Source: Volvox africanus (lineage: Eukaryota > Chlorophyta > Chlorophyceae > Chlamydomonadales > Volvocaceae). From it: a stretch of 64,000 bases of DNA. Location: positions 5,379,001 through 5,443,000 of the forward strand of contig BSDZ01000003.1 of the NCBI GenBank assembly GCA_030268105.1, given 5' to 3'. This document shows, one piece after another, positions 41,206-54,878 of the stretch; position 1 is the first letter of the stretch, and every line of letters starts with the position of its first letter. A model generated the notes under the pieces. It did no database searches, was not told where the DNA came from, and saw only the letters and a program-made list of their open reading frames with translations. The position numbers and the translations under genes were made by a program.

Positions 41206-44200
41206 ATGTATGGCAAAAAGAACCCAGTTCTGCGCCACTTTGGTGCGGATGAGCTGGCGACAGTTGGAACATTACAGGTGATCGGGCGCAGTCAGCCATC
41301 GTGCAAGTTGGCCCATACATTCAGAAACTACGTAACCATGGATATGCTCGTGGATCTAAGTGTATAATCAATAATTGAGATGACGAATTTCCGCAAGCGT
41401 AGGCTGTTGAAGACCGACGCAGCCGGGGAGAATTTGTGAAGTCGTCGGAGGCAATAGTCCGAAGACCCACTCCAGAGTTCGATGAATTCTTTGAGTTTGA
41501 CAGGCCTTTACCCTCGGGGGTGCCTCAAAGTGCCCCCGATCTGCTGGTGGAAGACGCCAGCTCGCCAGCACCTGCCCGTCGCCGCGGTGAGGATGCGCAG
41601 CCATACTGCCCTTTATGCCCTCAAGTAATCCTTGTGCACAGATGGGCAAATGACCGGGATCGTGATCTGCATTCCACTACGCATATCTATTCATTGGATT
41701 CTTTGCCAAATCTGCAACATTAGTTGCCGCCTACGTCCTGCCCGCCCTGTCTTCGACAACAGCTGCGCCCGTGTACCAGTCTCGCGGCAACTCTCCTGCC
41801 GTTTACAATCCAGCACCCGACCCTTCTTCACCGGCGGCATCAGTCCTGCCGGCCTCTTACGAGTCCTCACCCAGCGTCGGTTATCAAGCAGCAGCAGGTG
41901 AGCAGAACACTGCTGCGGAGCCACCCGCGCTGTCAAACAAATCAACTTTCAAACATATGGAATTCCCCTGAGGACAGATTGCTTTTCGTTTTTGGAAGGG
42001 ACCAAGCTCCTTTGGGTTATATTACGTCGACAGCTTGTGTGTGCTATTTGTGAATGGCCTGTAGCTGTGCATTCACATCAAGATTCGACCAGCACAGCAC
42101 TCAATACCCTCAGGCAAGCTCACTTTGTAGGAAAACATATGCTCCACAGGCGCACAAGGCGATGGAGCCATCGTAAGTGGCAGCGGAGCAGGCTCTTCCC
42201 CGGAGCCCTACCCACCAAGCAGCGCAGGGACCGGGCAGTATCCGTACGGCGGCTATTCGTACGGCCGGTCCCGCAGCGGCGGTGGCGGCACTCCGGACTC
42301 GGGGTTAGCGCCCGAGAGGTACTTATTCTTCATAGGGGGGGATGGGGACAGTGTGCGGAGGGGCGATTTAGGGTTTGCTGATTCATAGGGCTTGTGGTGC
42401 GTGGAAGAATGTGGAAGTTGACAATCGGGGGGTGACGTGCACAGTGGAGTCACCTCACCGTTGAGGGTCCGACAAGCGGTTCCTTGACACCTGGTTCCAC
42501 AGTCCCTGCTGACTCAGAAGTGATTGTCCAGTGTCCTGGCTCCCCGCGGGCTGGTCTCCGAGTGGATTAGATTATCCTGGTTGCCCAATTCCCTGCTAGT
42601 CCCATCTTTTCGAGTCCCTCCTTTCGCTGGGCCGCATGTAAGACACGGCGCTTCCGAAACCTCTGTGATCGGCTGAATCTCGCGGCCCTGGCAGGTCCTC
42701 GCGGAGCCCGGGGACATCACCCTCTCGTCAGTCGTACGACCGGAGTCCGTCCATTCAGCAGCAGCCCTTTCGGGCGGGTCTCCCTGTCAGCGGCCCGAGC
42801 GGACGGCCGGGACTGACAGTAGTAACGGGTAAGATGTTTGAAGGGCAGGGTAATTACACGAAGCTCTGCTTCATGTGATGATGATGCGATGCGATGCGAT
42901 AGTGCCTGGAGGATGAGGGTTTGGGCGAGCGAGGATTTTGAAGGAGGGAATTTTTCTCTAAGGAGGGAGGGAGATACCTCCTTTTGTCGCCTCGCCCTCT
43001 TCTGCCACACAGCCGGTGGCAGCAAGGGTGCAGTTCACAATGTGTAAACAGATGGTCCTGGAGAGTTCAGAGGAAGGACACCCATTGCAAAGACGCCCTC
43101 TCCAGGCAATGACTTTTTACGTGAGCCCGCATCTTCCCATTTCCCACTCGGCCTTCGTACAACTGGAAAGTCGCCACTTTTCCTGTCTCCTCAATCCCCT
43201 AGATGATCGCCGCCGCCGCACTTCTTCCCCAGACAGCCCGTCCCGCAGCCCCAGAGCCAGCCCCAGCCCCACTCAGCAGCCCTCGAGCGACACAGTCACC
43301 TCAGATCAGCGAACAGCAGCCTCCTACATCACTTCTCCTGGCGGCAGCGGCTCCACCACGGTGACGCCGCGGCGCAGCCTCCGTGCCAAAATCTCGGGCC
43401 GATTTTCCGGGGAGGCGGCGGGTGGTGGTCGTGGCGGTGGCGGTGGTGGTACTCCAAGGAGTGGCGCAACCCCGCGGCGACCGGTGGAAGCAGCGTCACC
43501 TCGAGGGCCTTCGACCTCCCGCACGGGCGGCGCTTGGGGCGCGGCGCGACGCACCAGTGCGACGGCGGGCACCGGGGCACCAGTCCCACGTGCACCGGCC
43601 TGGGCACCGGCATCGGGCATCGCCAACATGCGGTGAGATATTGAGAAGGGAAAGGGGCCCCGACAAAGCCTTGGCCTCTACACAAAGTTATTGCTCGGCT
43701 CAATCCCTGGACAGATGTGATGACTCCAAGAGTGCAGGATCGCTAAGTGCTGTGCAAAGAATACGTTATATTGTGAGCCCCCTAATTCTGGTTTGCTTCG
43801 TCTTGCTATGTTTTATGACACGTCAGGCTGGATGACATGGATGAGGCAAGCCGTGTTGCGGTAATGCTGAACGACCCGGAGGTACGTCGTGACGCCGAGC
43901 CACAAGGGAACCCCCGAGGCGGTCAGGAGGGCCCTGCGACCGATTCCGGGCAGCAGCAGCAGCGGGCGCCTCCCCTGGAGCCGCAACAGCCCTCTCCTGG
44001 CCCTCAGCCAAGTGCACGGTCGCAGTTACTGGGATTTGGCGAGCGGCCGCGCGCGTCAGAGGTGTCGGAGCATTTCTACGAGCAGTGAGTGCGGTGAGGG
44101 GCGATGACAGCGGTAGCGGCGGCGGTGATGGTGACACAGTGGTGGATGGGTGCCGAATACGTGACGGGGAGCATTTATCGACGATGGGATTCCGCACTCT

Positions 44201-47200
44201 TCTTGTCTTACTCGTTCCTCAAGGAATTAAGAAGGCGCTTCGGGGAAACAAACGAGAGTTCTCTCTCTCGGATCTGACGTGGCTCCGAAGACGATGGTAC
44301 ACAGGAACGCAGCCTCAGACGGCATGGCCTGAGCACGACGAACCCAAATGCCGTTACTGGGTCGTACGGGTGACAGGCATTAGTGCTGCTGTGAGGTCTT
44401 TTAGCCAGTTTGATGGCGGAACACGGGAGCGGGACATGAAGGCCTGCAAGGCGGGGCTGGCTAAGGTCTTACGCCCTAGGTCTTGAATAGATGCTACCCA
44501 TGGCCCTGTCGTCAGTGGCTCCAGGAGGGTTGCTCGATGCATCCTTATCCTCAAGATAGACTGGTAGACGCCTGCCATGACTTCACCTTTGCCATGCATG
44601 GCAAGTCGTGCACAAAGGCGCGTACTCATACACATACACACGTATACACACACACACACACACACACACACTACGGGGCCCTGAGCCCGACCCTAAGGAT
44701 GCTCCCTTATTCTCGCCCCGACCCCGCCCCGCCCCTTCCACTCCGCTTTGCAGGTACCGCTTGCGGAAGCACCGAGAGGCGCAGGGTGTACCGGATTTCC
44801 GCTTTTCGCAGCCGCGCTCTTATGGCGCACACAGCCCGTTGCCACAGCGTTACTTTTGCTTTGACGAGGCGCACCCGGCCCTGGCTGAGCAGCACTACGC
44901 TCGCTCACCCGTGCAGGAGCGCGAGCTGCAGGTGGGTTCGGTTGACAAGGTGTCGATTACTGCCATGTGGATTGCGTCGGGCTCTCCGGAATGGCGAAGT
45001 TAGTAGGGCTTGACCGAGTGGTGCCCGCATATGCCAGACACCGAGTAATGGGCGAAAGCAATCCATGGAGGCTCTGCGTCGCCGAGGTCTCAAGTCATGT
45101 CCTTAGGTGCCGAGAAGCAGCTGTCTCTTGAAGGCACGACGGCGTGCCCATTGTGTGGTCGGGTGGTCCGTGCGGGTTCGCTATTTCCAAAAGAAGCTGT
45201 GGGCCTGTGGGGCTTCCTGAGAGGTCAAGCCGATAATACCAACAGCACTCCAGAGCTTCGAAACTCGCCTGAAATATTCAGAAACCTTGCTCGCGGCCCT
45301 CCCTGGGCTCCCGAATCTTTGTGTCGTGCCGGTGCAGGCCGAACGTCGCAAGCTGCAAAAGGACAGAGCGAGGTGCGCCTGTTGTGCGTGCGGCCTTAGG
45401 GGCAAAATATGGTCTGTAAGGTGCTCGAGAGAGAATGGAAGAGTCGTTGAGTAAGAGCGGCGGGAGCAAACGTGAAAAACTGTGCTTGCACGTGGCTTGC
45501 AGCAGATTTTTAGAGATGCTCTCCTTCACCGCCGCCGTCGTCGTCCCTTAATTGTCGCCTTAACCGTCGCCTCCACCTCCACCTTAAGAGATGTGTCAAA
45601 CTCGCGACTACGTGCGGTGTTCTTCCGCCAAGGATGCCCTTAACCGTTTGCCAAAGTACCAAGTGCATGCATGCATCTCATTGCTATGCATAGCAAGGTT
45701 GGCTTATGGCAAGACGGGCTCAACTTAGGCCGCTCCCTTCCCTCCTCGACACGTGTCTGTAACCCCGTATGCTTTTACCCTTTAACAAATCACTCGGCTG
45801 CAGGGCCGCCCAAGCTGAGGCCCGCCGGAACCTGACCTCTGCGCGCACAGTGCCCAGCTCTCAACAACTGGAAGGCGATGTAGACCGGCTCACCCGGGTG
45901 CGGGAGGCAGGGAGGGCGCGTCTGCGGGAGCTGGAAGCGGAAGGGGAGACACTGCGGCAAACGACCCGGCAGGTAGGCGCGGGAAGTGCGTGGATGGAGG
46001 ACGGTGACAAGGTCGTTTGGTGGGTGAGGGAACACGCAAGGTGCTGGGGCCGCTGGTTGGGTGGAAAATGGAAGGACAGAAGGGAACGGCCGTGTTGAGC
46101 ATGTCCATTGCCGAAACCGGACTGGGGTTCATCCCATCTCCCCTCCTCCCTCGCCCCACGCAGGTCCAGCGCCGCGCCATGGACGCCATCGCCCGCAGCG
46201 AGCAGATGACTGCCGCCGCCTCGCGCTCCCCCTCCCCAGGCGCTTCCCCCTCCCCAGGCGCCTCCCCGGCTATGACCCGCTCTCGCTCCCGGTCACCCGC
46301 TCGCGTTGGCTATTACAGCAACGGCGCTGCAGCTTACAGCCGCGGGGCCTTCGGTCCCCCACCGAGCCTTTACAGCCGCTCACCGAGTTTCTCGCCGGGC
46401 CAGTACCGCCCAGCCAGTGCCAATCCCGGCAGCGTATACGAGCGCGTGTCGCCCAGCGGTGGTACGTATGGTGATGGGCTCTACAGCGCCCGCGCCTATT
46501 ACGGTTCACCCGCGGCGGCGTTGGCGGTGCAGATTCGGGAGCAACAGCAGCAACAGGCATATGCAGGATATGGGTATTACGGCAGTGGACAGCAGCAGCA
46601 ACAACAGCAACAGCAGCGGCCTCTGTCAGCACCGCCGAGATCGCAAGGAGGAGCTCTCGAGGCTCATGGGTCGGACGACGCAGAAGAGGTCTTGGAGATA
46701 CTCCAAGGCGTTGAACGGTAGGCGGATACAGGGGTCTTTGGGGTTGCTGCCGCGTGTTTGACATCAGATGAGGCCCGCACGGATGAGATTGCCCTTCCAT
46801 GTGTACTCAAGGACGCTCAAGAGGTTGTAGCCAGCTCAGTGAAAATTGCAAGAACCTTCGCTTGACCCGGCCCGGCCCGACGTATTTAATATAAAAGTAT
46901 TATTACAACTAAAATGTAATAAAATATTGGACTAATAGTAATTACTAGTAGTAATAAAACTAAAAAATCGAAGAATTATCAATCCCTCGTTTCACGGCCC
47001 GTCCCATGCACCAGGCTTCCGCAACATGAGCAGGTGCTGGTCGACGGCACAGGTATCGCTGCCGCCGCTGGCTACCCACGTCGCGCCAGGTCAGGCGATT
47101 CCTCCCTAACTGAGCTGGATACGCTGGGGCCGGATGAGCAGCGTATCGCAATGGGCGTATATGACAGATCGCGGTATGAGGAATACCAGCGACAGGTGGG

Positions 47201-50200
47201 TGGGTCCCGCGTGGGGCCTGGGTAGAGGCGAGAGGGGCCGGTAAGTGAACGGCTGCGGCATGGCAGAGTGTTACATGGTCGGCCCGTGGGAAATCTCGTC
47301 GGCACGAAGATGGGTCTGGATAACAGAATAAGCAAGATACACGGCTCGTACCGTATCTCTCTTTCTGAAGAGGTTAAGCTGCGACCGGGTCGTCGTGCAC
47401 AGACCCATGGGTCGGCATGCCCCGTGTGCAAGGGCTTCAAATCCGGACCTGCTGGAAGGTGCATAGCATCGCTGAACAACCGGTCACCGACATCTCCGCC
47501 GATGCGGTATATTCGCATATCGCTATCATTACCGGCTGCTGCAAATGGAGAATGTGCGGTACGCCCGTTCACCCTTTTTCTCTCTCCTCCGATTCCAGGT
47601 GGATCTGGAGATGCAGAGGCGGGCTGTGGACGACGACTACGACTCGGACCTTGAACGAGACGAGGCGACTGACCTGTTGGTGGAGGATCGGGAAAAGGTG
47701 CGACCGATTCAGCGTAGTGGGGAAGGCCGTGTTAAGCTCACTCCACGCCTGTGCGATCCAGTTGCTGTACCGCCATGGTGATCTTCCACGACACCGGTCA
47801 TCCTCATGTCCATATTTGTCCCCACCCTTCTGCTCCACCCGCTGTGATCCCGCAGGTGGCTGCTGAGGAGGATGCGCGCCGCCGCGCTGAAGAGGTGAGT
47901 TGAGGTCGGGTCCGGACGATAGGTTGTCACCATGATAGTCACGATGCAGGCAGGCCAGGAGGCAACACTTGCCTGCCTGCACCCTTATGCAACCTTTTCG
48001 AACTCCCGACAGAGGCAGCTCCCCGCCTTGTCCTCTATCGCGGGCTGCGCACTGCGCACATGGCTTTCTGACGGCACGGACGCATGCAGGAGGGGAGGGG
48101 GTCCAGGCCCCATGAACGAGGATGCATGGCCTCACCCCCGATTGTCTCGCAGGAGGAACGGGCACGCCAGGATGACTGGATGGACGAGTACCGTCAGCGC
48201 TTGGGTCCCGAGGTAGGGCCGTTGGCTGGGGATGTGGGGGGAGCGGCATGGGTGGAGTGGGCTGACGGGCTGGTCGCTGAGGCTTTGGGGAAGGTCAGGA
48301 AGGCGCCTCAGGATGTGATGGGCGCGGTAGGGAATTCAGGCCAAGTTGCGAACTTGAATGTAGTGGGTAAGATTATCAAGTTACCAGTTCTTTTGGCTGA
48401 GTTACCTTGTGCATAGCGCAAGCTCTTCACGAATCGGACGGGCTAGCGCTTATTGCGAAAACGCCCGTTGCGTGTGGGGATGGAATTGGGGGAGCTTGGG
48501 CCTGGGGCTCATAGCTTGTATTGCGCTGGTCTCGCTTCACCTTCACACCGTATCCCGACTGCTGTTTTCCATCTGCGCCCTCTTGTTGCCACCGTTGCCC
48601 ATCCTCCGCTCCGCTGCAGGATGGCTACCTGCCCAAGCGGGCGCAGTCGGCAAGCGCCGGAGGCTCGTCGTCGCCACAGCCACCAGCACTGGCGGCGCAG
48701 CGGTCCGTGCTGTCTGATGCGGAGGAGGGGCTGCTGCAGGACCACTTTGTGCCGGTGGTATCCCCCGAGCTTCCCTTGTAAGTTGCGGCAAGAGAAGGAG
48801 GCGGGCGAGGGGAGCGATCCAGTGACCCATGGGTCGTAGTCATAGCATTTGAAGTGGACAACCCACCATGGAAAAGGAGGAGGTGGAAGAGGATTAAGAC
48901 AGCTGCGGTAGGAGCAGCGGGATTAAGATGGCAACCTTTAGGGAGGCGACCTTTTAGATGGAAACCTTCAAGGAGGCAACCCTCCAATAGGATTATTGGG
49001 CATTGTCATCTCCAGGCAAGAGGATGAGGTATGGCCGCAGAGGATATTTATCATCACCTACACCCACTGGTAAACCTTCTATATAGCCCCATTGGTGCCT
49101 TATTGTTGTGTCAACTCGTCGTCTGTCTGGCATGGCACAGATCCCCGGGCGCTGGCTACGCGTCCGAAGGTACTGATGGCGATCACCCGCACCGGCGCAC
49201 CCGTCGGCGGCTGTTCTTTAAGACCACCATTCCGGAGCCCTTCTTGTTTGAGGAGCGTGAGAAGCTGCGCTCGAAGCCCATCTCGAAGGCAAGGCAGGGA
49301 GCGGATGTGGGTTTTGGACCCGGGGCCGTGCAGGGGATACTCTCAATCCTGCCCCTTTATGATCTCTGTGCTCATCTCCCTATTCCGCAAAGGCTCTGCA
49401 CTCGCCGCACGCCGCGCGCCGCACACCCCGCACCCCACACCCCATACCGCGCGTCCCTCCTCCATTCCCTGAGCAGGTCAAGCTGGAGCAGGACCTGGCC
49501 ATCCGGCGCGCGGAGGAAGATGCGGCCCGAAACCGCCGCTTCCGTGCCAAACCCGTGCCGATGGCAGTGGCGGAGCCACGCTACGAACGTATGCTGCTGG
49601 AGGCCGAGGTGGGAAGGCAACTCGGAGGAAGGAAGACGATGGCGAGGAAAAGGGAAAGTGAATTCAGTACACGGGAGCTTGTTGCGGCATCACCGGATCG
49701 CACCTGATCGGATGCGACCTTTTGTGACCTGACCTAGCTAATCTGACATACTTTAAACAAACCCGACGCCAGGAGGGTGGTCACAACCAATCCAGCCTAG
49801 GCATAGCAACCTCACTGCACTTCAGTGGTATGAAATCTTCCTCGACTCATCGCCACCCCGCTATGCACAGGCCAAGCGGCAACTCAATCAGGAACATCGA
49901 CTGGAGGAACTTGCCAGGTACGGGAGCTGTTTCGCGATTTCGTAGTCTCCCGTCACTTTCCTTGACGCTTAGCCGCGGTCATATTGGGTACATGAAACAG
50001 TTATGCAGCGGAGAATAGAGTGGCGGCGGTCCGCAGCAGGGCATGGGGTGGCGCGAGGCCCTGCGTATGTAGAGTTGGGATGGGCCCATATACCCATCGC
50101 CCTCTCGCTTACCATTATCTGTTATGGAGCTTCCCTCCCCACTTCACTTTCTTCTGCCCCAATGGTCAACAGCATGATGGAGAAGCCCTTTTCCTTCTAC

Positions 50201-53200
50201 TACCGGGATAAGGAGCAGGAGGAGAACCGCGAGGCACTGGCGAGGGCGGCCAAGGACCCGAATCGTTTCCAGGTGTCCTTTCGGGCGCGTGCCGTTCCCG
50301 AAAGCACTAAAGATGTAAGCGGGGGAATTAGAAGGGGGAGTAGGACGAGGAGCAGAGGTGGAGGGGGTGGAGGGTGTGGTGTGGTGGCGGAAACGGGATT
50401 GTTGAATCCGAGCGGGTTGGAGTCAGGAATGTGGGATGATGCGGGAGGGAAACCCCGAGTTAAAAGCGGGGTTCGAGGGAAAGATGTTTGTCGATGTTTG
50501 TCGTCAACAGGCGACGCAAGCCTCCAGCCGTTCGCTTAATGATGCCATTGGCGTAAGGCTGCACAGTGTGTGGGTTCAGATATAGGGGCCCTAGAGAAAG
50601 GCTGCATAAAGCAAGGTTAGGAGCGGCGCGGCCAGCTTAGCGATGCATTATATCGCGCAACCGCGCCTTCAGGAGCGCTTTCGCGTGATGATGCTGGAGC
50701 TGGAGGCGCGAAGGGAGAACACACGGCGTAGGGTGGAGCAGGCGAGGCAGGCAGCGCGGGAACGTGTGGCACAGGAAGCGCAACAAAGGTGCGGGTCGTT
50801 TGTCTTTGGTTAGATGTGTAGGATAAAGATTTGAGGAGGCGAGGCATAGCCTCAGGGTGCTACATACTGGGCTGCACAAGCAGGCTGATGGACCATGCGT
50901 GCAGGACGTCAGCAGGTGTGTTGGCACGTAGGAGTTTGTTCGCCGAAGCCCATTGACGGTAATGATGATGTGGCTACATGGAAAACAATAAGTCCGAAAG
51001 GATGACGCCGTGCTGTCTGGCAAAGCAATGGGAAGGAGCAGAGGAGAAGGAGATGACGTGATCAGTGAGAGGAGTACATGGCCGTCTTGCACTGCCTCAA
51101 ATACCCCCACCCCCTTCCTGGCCAATGACAGGGTCCTCTATCGGCCTGCACTCTCCGTTATGCACGTTCCACTGCCCGACTGCAACACTAAAACTTTTCA
51201 CCTTCTCCACCTGTCCTGTCCACTTGTCCTCTCAATCTGTCCTGTCCACCTGTCCTCTCCTCACCTGTCCTCTCCTCACCTGTCCTGTCCACCTGTCCTG
51301 TTTACTCGTGAACCCTACGTGGAGAGGGTTTCTCTCCGAGGCAGCCTCTTTGAAGGGTCAGCTAACGCCCTGCGGCTCTTCGGATTCTTGTTTGGCGATT
51401 CCTTAGTTGTGTTCTGTCCTGTGAATCTTGTGTCCTGTCCTAACTCACCAGCTAACAGTGCGTGAGGTTTTCCCGTTCTGACTCAGGCGAGAGGCCGCCG
51501 ACCGCGCCTATCGCGAGCGGCTGCGCGCTGCGGACCCCGCACTTCACCCCCACCCGCCTAAACCGCTGGGAGTCCTGCCGGACTTCAACACGCTGCACCG
51601 CCAGAACGAGGTGCACATGGCGCGCACGCGGGCGAACATCCGAAAGCGTGTCACCGTGCCGCAGGTGCGTTTGTAAATAATGGAACTAGACAGGTATGTG
51701 GGGATGGGGGGGGTGCGCCCCGGCGGCTCTGACCCTTAGTCTCTGCCCTTGATCAACTTCGACGTGACCCCGCTTAGACGACGCATCCAACGCGCTACCA
51801 CCCTGGCCTGTTGTTTGGGAGGCCCCTTCCTTCCGGCTATACATTAGGGTTAGATTGGGTTGGGCTGTTGTGCTTCTGCTCTGCAGTTCCGGAGGGAGGA
51901 ACTGGGTTCAGCGCGGTGCATATCAGGAAATTGCCAGCACCGCCGTGGCCCTATTGGACTAGTCGAGTCCTTGGTCTGTCCCGGGACTGAGGTGCACTCT
52001 TTCAACTCATCGGGAGCTAGTGGCTGCGTATATCACCACATGTCAACACCATCGAAGTGAAGTCACCGCTATGATTGCATCTACGAAGTGGGCTACTGCA
52101 GCCTCGGCGGAGGCGTCTGCTGCATGCATGGCGCTGTTGCCCCGTGTTCTGTTTCACTTAGCCGCTGTGAGAAAACAGAAACCCAATATCATTACGGCAT
52201 TCCCAACAAGTCTGCCTCGACTGCCGCCGCTGCGACAGGAGTTTGCATTGAACGGGACATCCCCAGAAGAGCAGGCCGCCAGGGTAAGGACGGCATCCAT
52301 CAAGGGACGCACCTGAAGTTGCGAGGGCGGGACGAGGGGGTGGTGGAATGGATGGCAGCTGCAGCAATTGAGGCCTGGAGGCATGCGCGCACCTGGAATT
52401 ATAACATGAATACAATACCAGACGGGTTTATACTTGATAATAATTGTTGTTGCTGTTGTTGCTCTTATCCCCCTGTCCGCCACACCCAGGAAATGCACCC
52501 TGTCCCATGCGCCCAATCTCACACTATAGGTTCACGGGTTCTGCATTAGGGCCTCATCGGAAGAAACATATACTTGTTTGCACATGTATGCTTTGTGTGT
52601 CACGAAATATCATTATACCGGACATACTTTGTGCGCACAACGCTTGAAAAAAGATAAAAATACGAATAATACATTTGTCCCCGCCGACCGATCCACCCAT
52701 GGCCCCGTGCATATTCTCACCCACCTCGGCTCCTGCCACAGGCACAGAAGGCGGAGGAGCGAAGGCAGCGCATCATCTTGGATATGCAGGTAGGAACTTG
52801 GGTTTGGGTCGCCCATGGTGGTGTGCTTGCAATGCGGCGCAGCGGAATCCGGTAGCCTCGACCTCGTTAACCACCAACCCGCCCGCTTACCAACCTGCCC
52901 AAACTACTAACGGTACCCATCTGTGCTCCCTTTGCTGGCACTGCCCGCCTGCTGTACCCGCAGCTGGACGCGGAGGTGCTCCCTGAGGCGCGCTGGCCCT
53001 ATAAGTCCCCACGCGGCAAGGTATGCGAGCAGTTTCGGTGGCGCTTGCAGTCAGGGCGGGCGCGCCCTTCCGGCACATCCTGTGCGCCAATTCCACGTGC
53101 CAAGTGTCTCATGAACGTTACAGATCTGAAGTTATATATGGCCTAAGAAACTCCCCGGTGTTACTTAGTTCCTAAGGGGCTGTGAGGGCTGAGGCGCCGT

Positions 53201-54878
53201 GACGGCTGTTGCGTTGTCGGGCTGTAGGTATGCGGGGCTGCGGGGCTGGCCAGCGGGTTTGAGTACCAGCTTACAGAAGATGCCGAGTATGTGGGGTACA
53301 CTTCACCTCGTTGCTGTACGCCCGCAACAGCCTTGATGTTTTGAAGTATCCCGACGAGCCACCGATTGCAGCTCCGTAGCCTGAACTGGAAATGAAACGT
53401 ACTTAGATTTTAGGTCCCTTTTCGACTTCATCTTTAGGATCCGGTCTATCCGGCGATCTATGAATCAGCTGGCTGGCTCTTGACGTCCGCCTGGACCGAT
53501 TGTGTCCATGAGCAGGTGCGGCGCACACCGCCGCCCCCATACCTGGTGGAGTGGATGGCTACGCAGGCCCCAGGAAACCGGTCCGCAAACGTGCGAAAGA
53601 CATCGACGACAGTGGCAGCGGCAGGAGGCGCGTACCAGACTCGCGCCGAGAGGTGTGGCGCTTGTCGTAGTGCAGTGCAGTAAAGTGCAGTAACGCAATG
53701 TCCTAACATGCCCTTGGCCGATGGCAGTGGTGTGTCACGGGGCGACATAACACGTCGCCACAACAAGTCGCCACTCGCCTCCTCCTCCCATTCCCACTCT
53801 GACATTTGGTCCGGCTTGCGATGGGTCCGATGCGGATCTCCTAGTGGCCCCGGTGGCATTTCGTGCAGCGCATCCCCACCCCTCGACAACCTTCGGTATC
53901 CACCCGTCCACCGTCCGCCACATACTCTCCCAAACATCTTAGACATCTTAAACAGGGAAACCCCTTCTAAAAGAGATAATCAATTTCATAAGCCTCGTGA
54001 ACCTGCCTACATGGCTTGTTGGCTAGCAAAGAGATCATCATCATCCTGACGCTCACTTCGGACTTCAGTGTCTTCCTTGTTTCAGACTCCCGCCTCTCCA
54101 TGTACCTGGGACCTTTTCCACTGCATTTCCTATCCTTGTCTTCCTGGTTTCAGAGAGGAGAGGGAGCGCAAGGCTTCTGAGAGGCTTCGCGCGGAGGCCA
54201 TGAAACGGGCAGACCGGCTGCTGAAGGCTGCACAAGAGCGCCGGCAGCAGGAGGGGGCCGGCGGAGGGGGAGGCGGTGGAGAAGGCTTTGGTCTTGCAAG
54301 TGACGTTGTGGCCACAGCGGTTGGCGGCGCAGATCCAACCGACACGGCGACGACGGCGGCGGCGGCGGGTCGCGGCGCGGCGCAGCGGCGTCGCGCGGCG
54401 GTGGCTGGACGGCAGGACAACCCGGAAGTCTACGTAGAAGCGCGTCATGCGCAGGTACGTCATCGCCCTTCCATCCTTGACCTTAGGCTTTACCTCTCGC
54501 CCGAACATCATGTGTGCAGACTCCGCCCTGAACTTTAAGGCCATTTAGGCAGTTTTCGCTCCGATATGTGTGTTGAGGCAAACTCCCAGGTGCAAGATGT
54601 CCATTGGCACGCTTTTTGTAGTAGTACGTTGCTCGCAGTTCTCCTGTCCGTTGGATCGGGACATCACAAAAAAGCTGACGCCTTGTCGCCGCTGATGCTG
54701 CACGGCTGCTGACGCTATTTCCTCTGTGGCTTGATACGTCCCAATAAAGGTGGAGCGCCGCGTCCGGGAAGTGGTGGAGGAGACGCTGCTGGATCAGGGC
54801 ATCGAGGCGTACCGCTACGTGGAGGGCATTGCCGTAGATAAGAGGAAGACAGGCAAGGCCAGCCGAGAGGCGGCATAA
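41206..54878 (+). CDS. FAM161-like (UPF0564) ciliary/centrosomal protein, 29 exons
   Basis: Exons: 41206-41277, 41403-41586, 41763-41897, 42150-42318, 42695-42828, 43203-43632, 43827-44084, 44754-44931, 45338-45372, 45804-45972, 46164-46717, 47015-47195, 47599-47697, 47856-47894, 48153-48212, 48620-48777, 49141-49288, 49477-49608, 49871-49917, 50173-50314, 50511-50552, 50673-50788, 51487-51664, 52239-52283, 52742-52789, 52964-53020, 53516-53652, 54154-54454, 54750-54878. Every junction keeps phase and the sum is 4377 nt (1458 aa plus stop). Exons 2-6 and 11 are Ser/Pro/Arg/Gln-rich and disordered (SRSRSPAR, a poly-Gln run). The FAM161 signature lies in exons 17-20: TTIPEPFLFEERE, RFRAKPVPMAV, EKPFSFYYRD, VSFRARAVPEST. 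Helical Arg/Glu-rich segments follow (exons 22, 23, 28). FAM161 proteins bind microtubules at basal bodies and connecting cilia, which suits a flagellate. The animal proteins are about half this length. Confidence 0.88.
44646..44671. repeat. (CA)n microsatellite in intron 7
   Basis: Dinucleotide run within the intron preceding exon 44754. Confidence 0.9.
51208..51302. repeat. Pyrimidine-rich CACCTGTCCT tandem repeat
   Basis: Degenerate 10-15-bp units (CACCTGTCCTSTCC) in the intron before exon 51487. No coding role. Confidence 0.8.

Noticed and set aside
46878..46990. AT-rich patch in intron 11 as inserted organelle DNA
   Set aside because: Too short and no recognisable organelle gene; base composition alone is not evidence.
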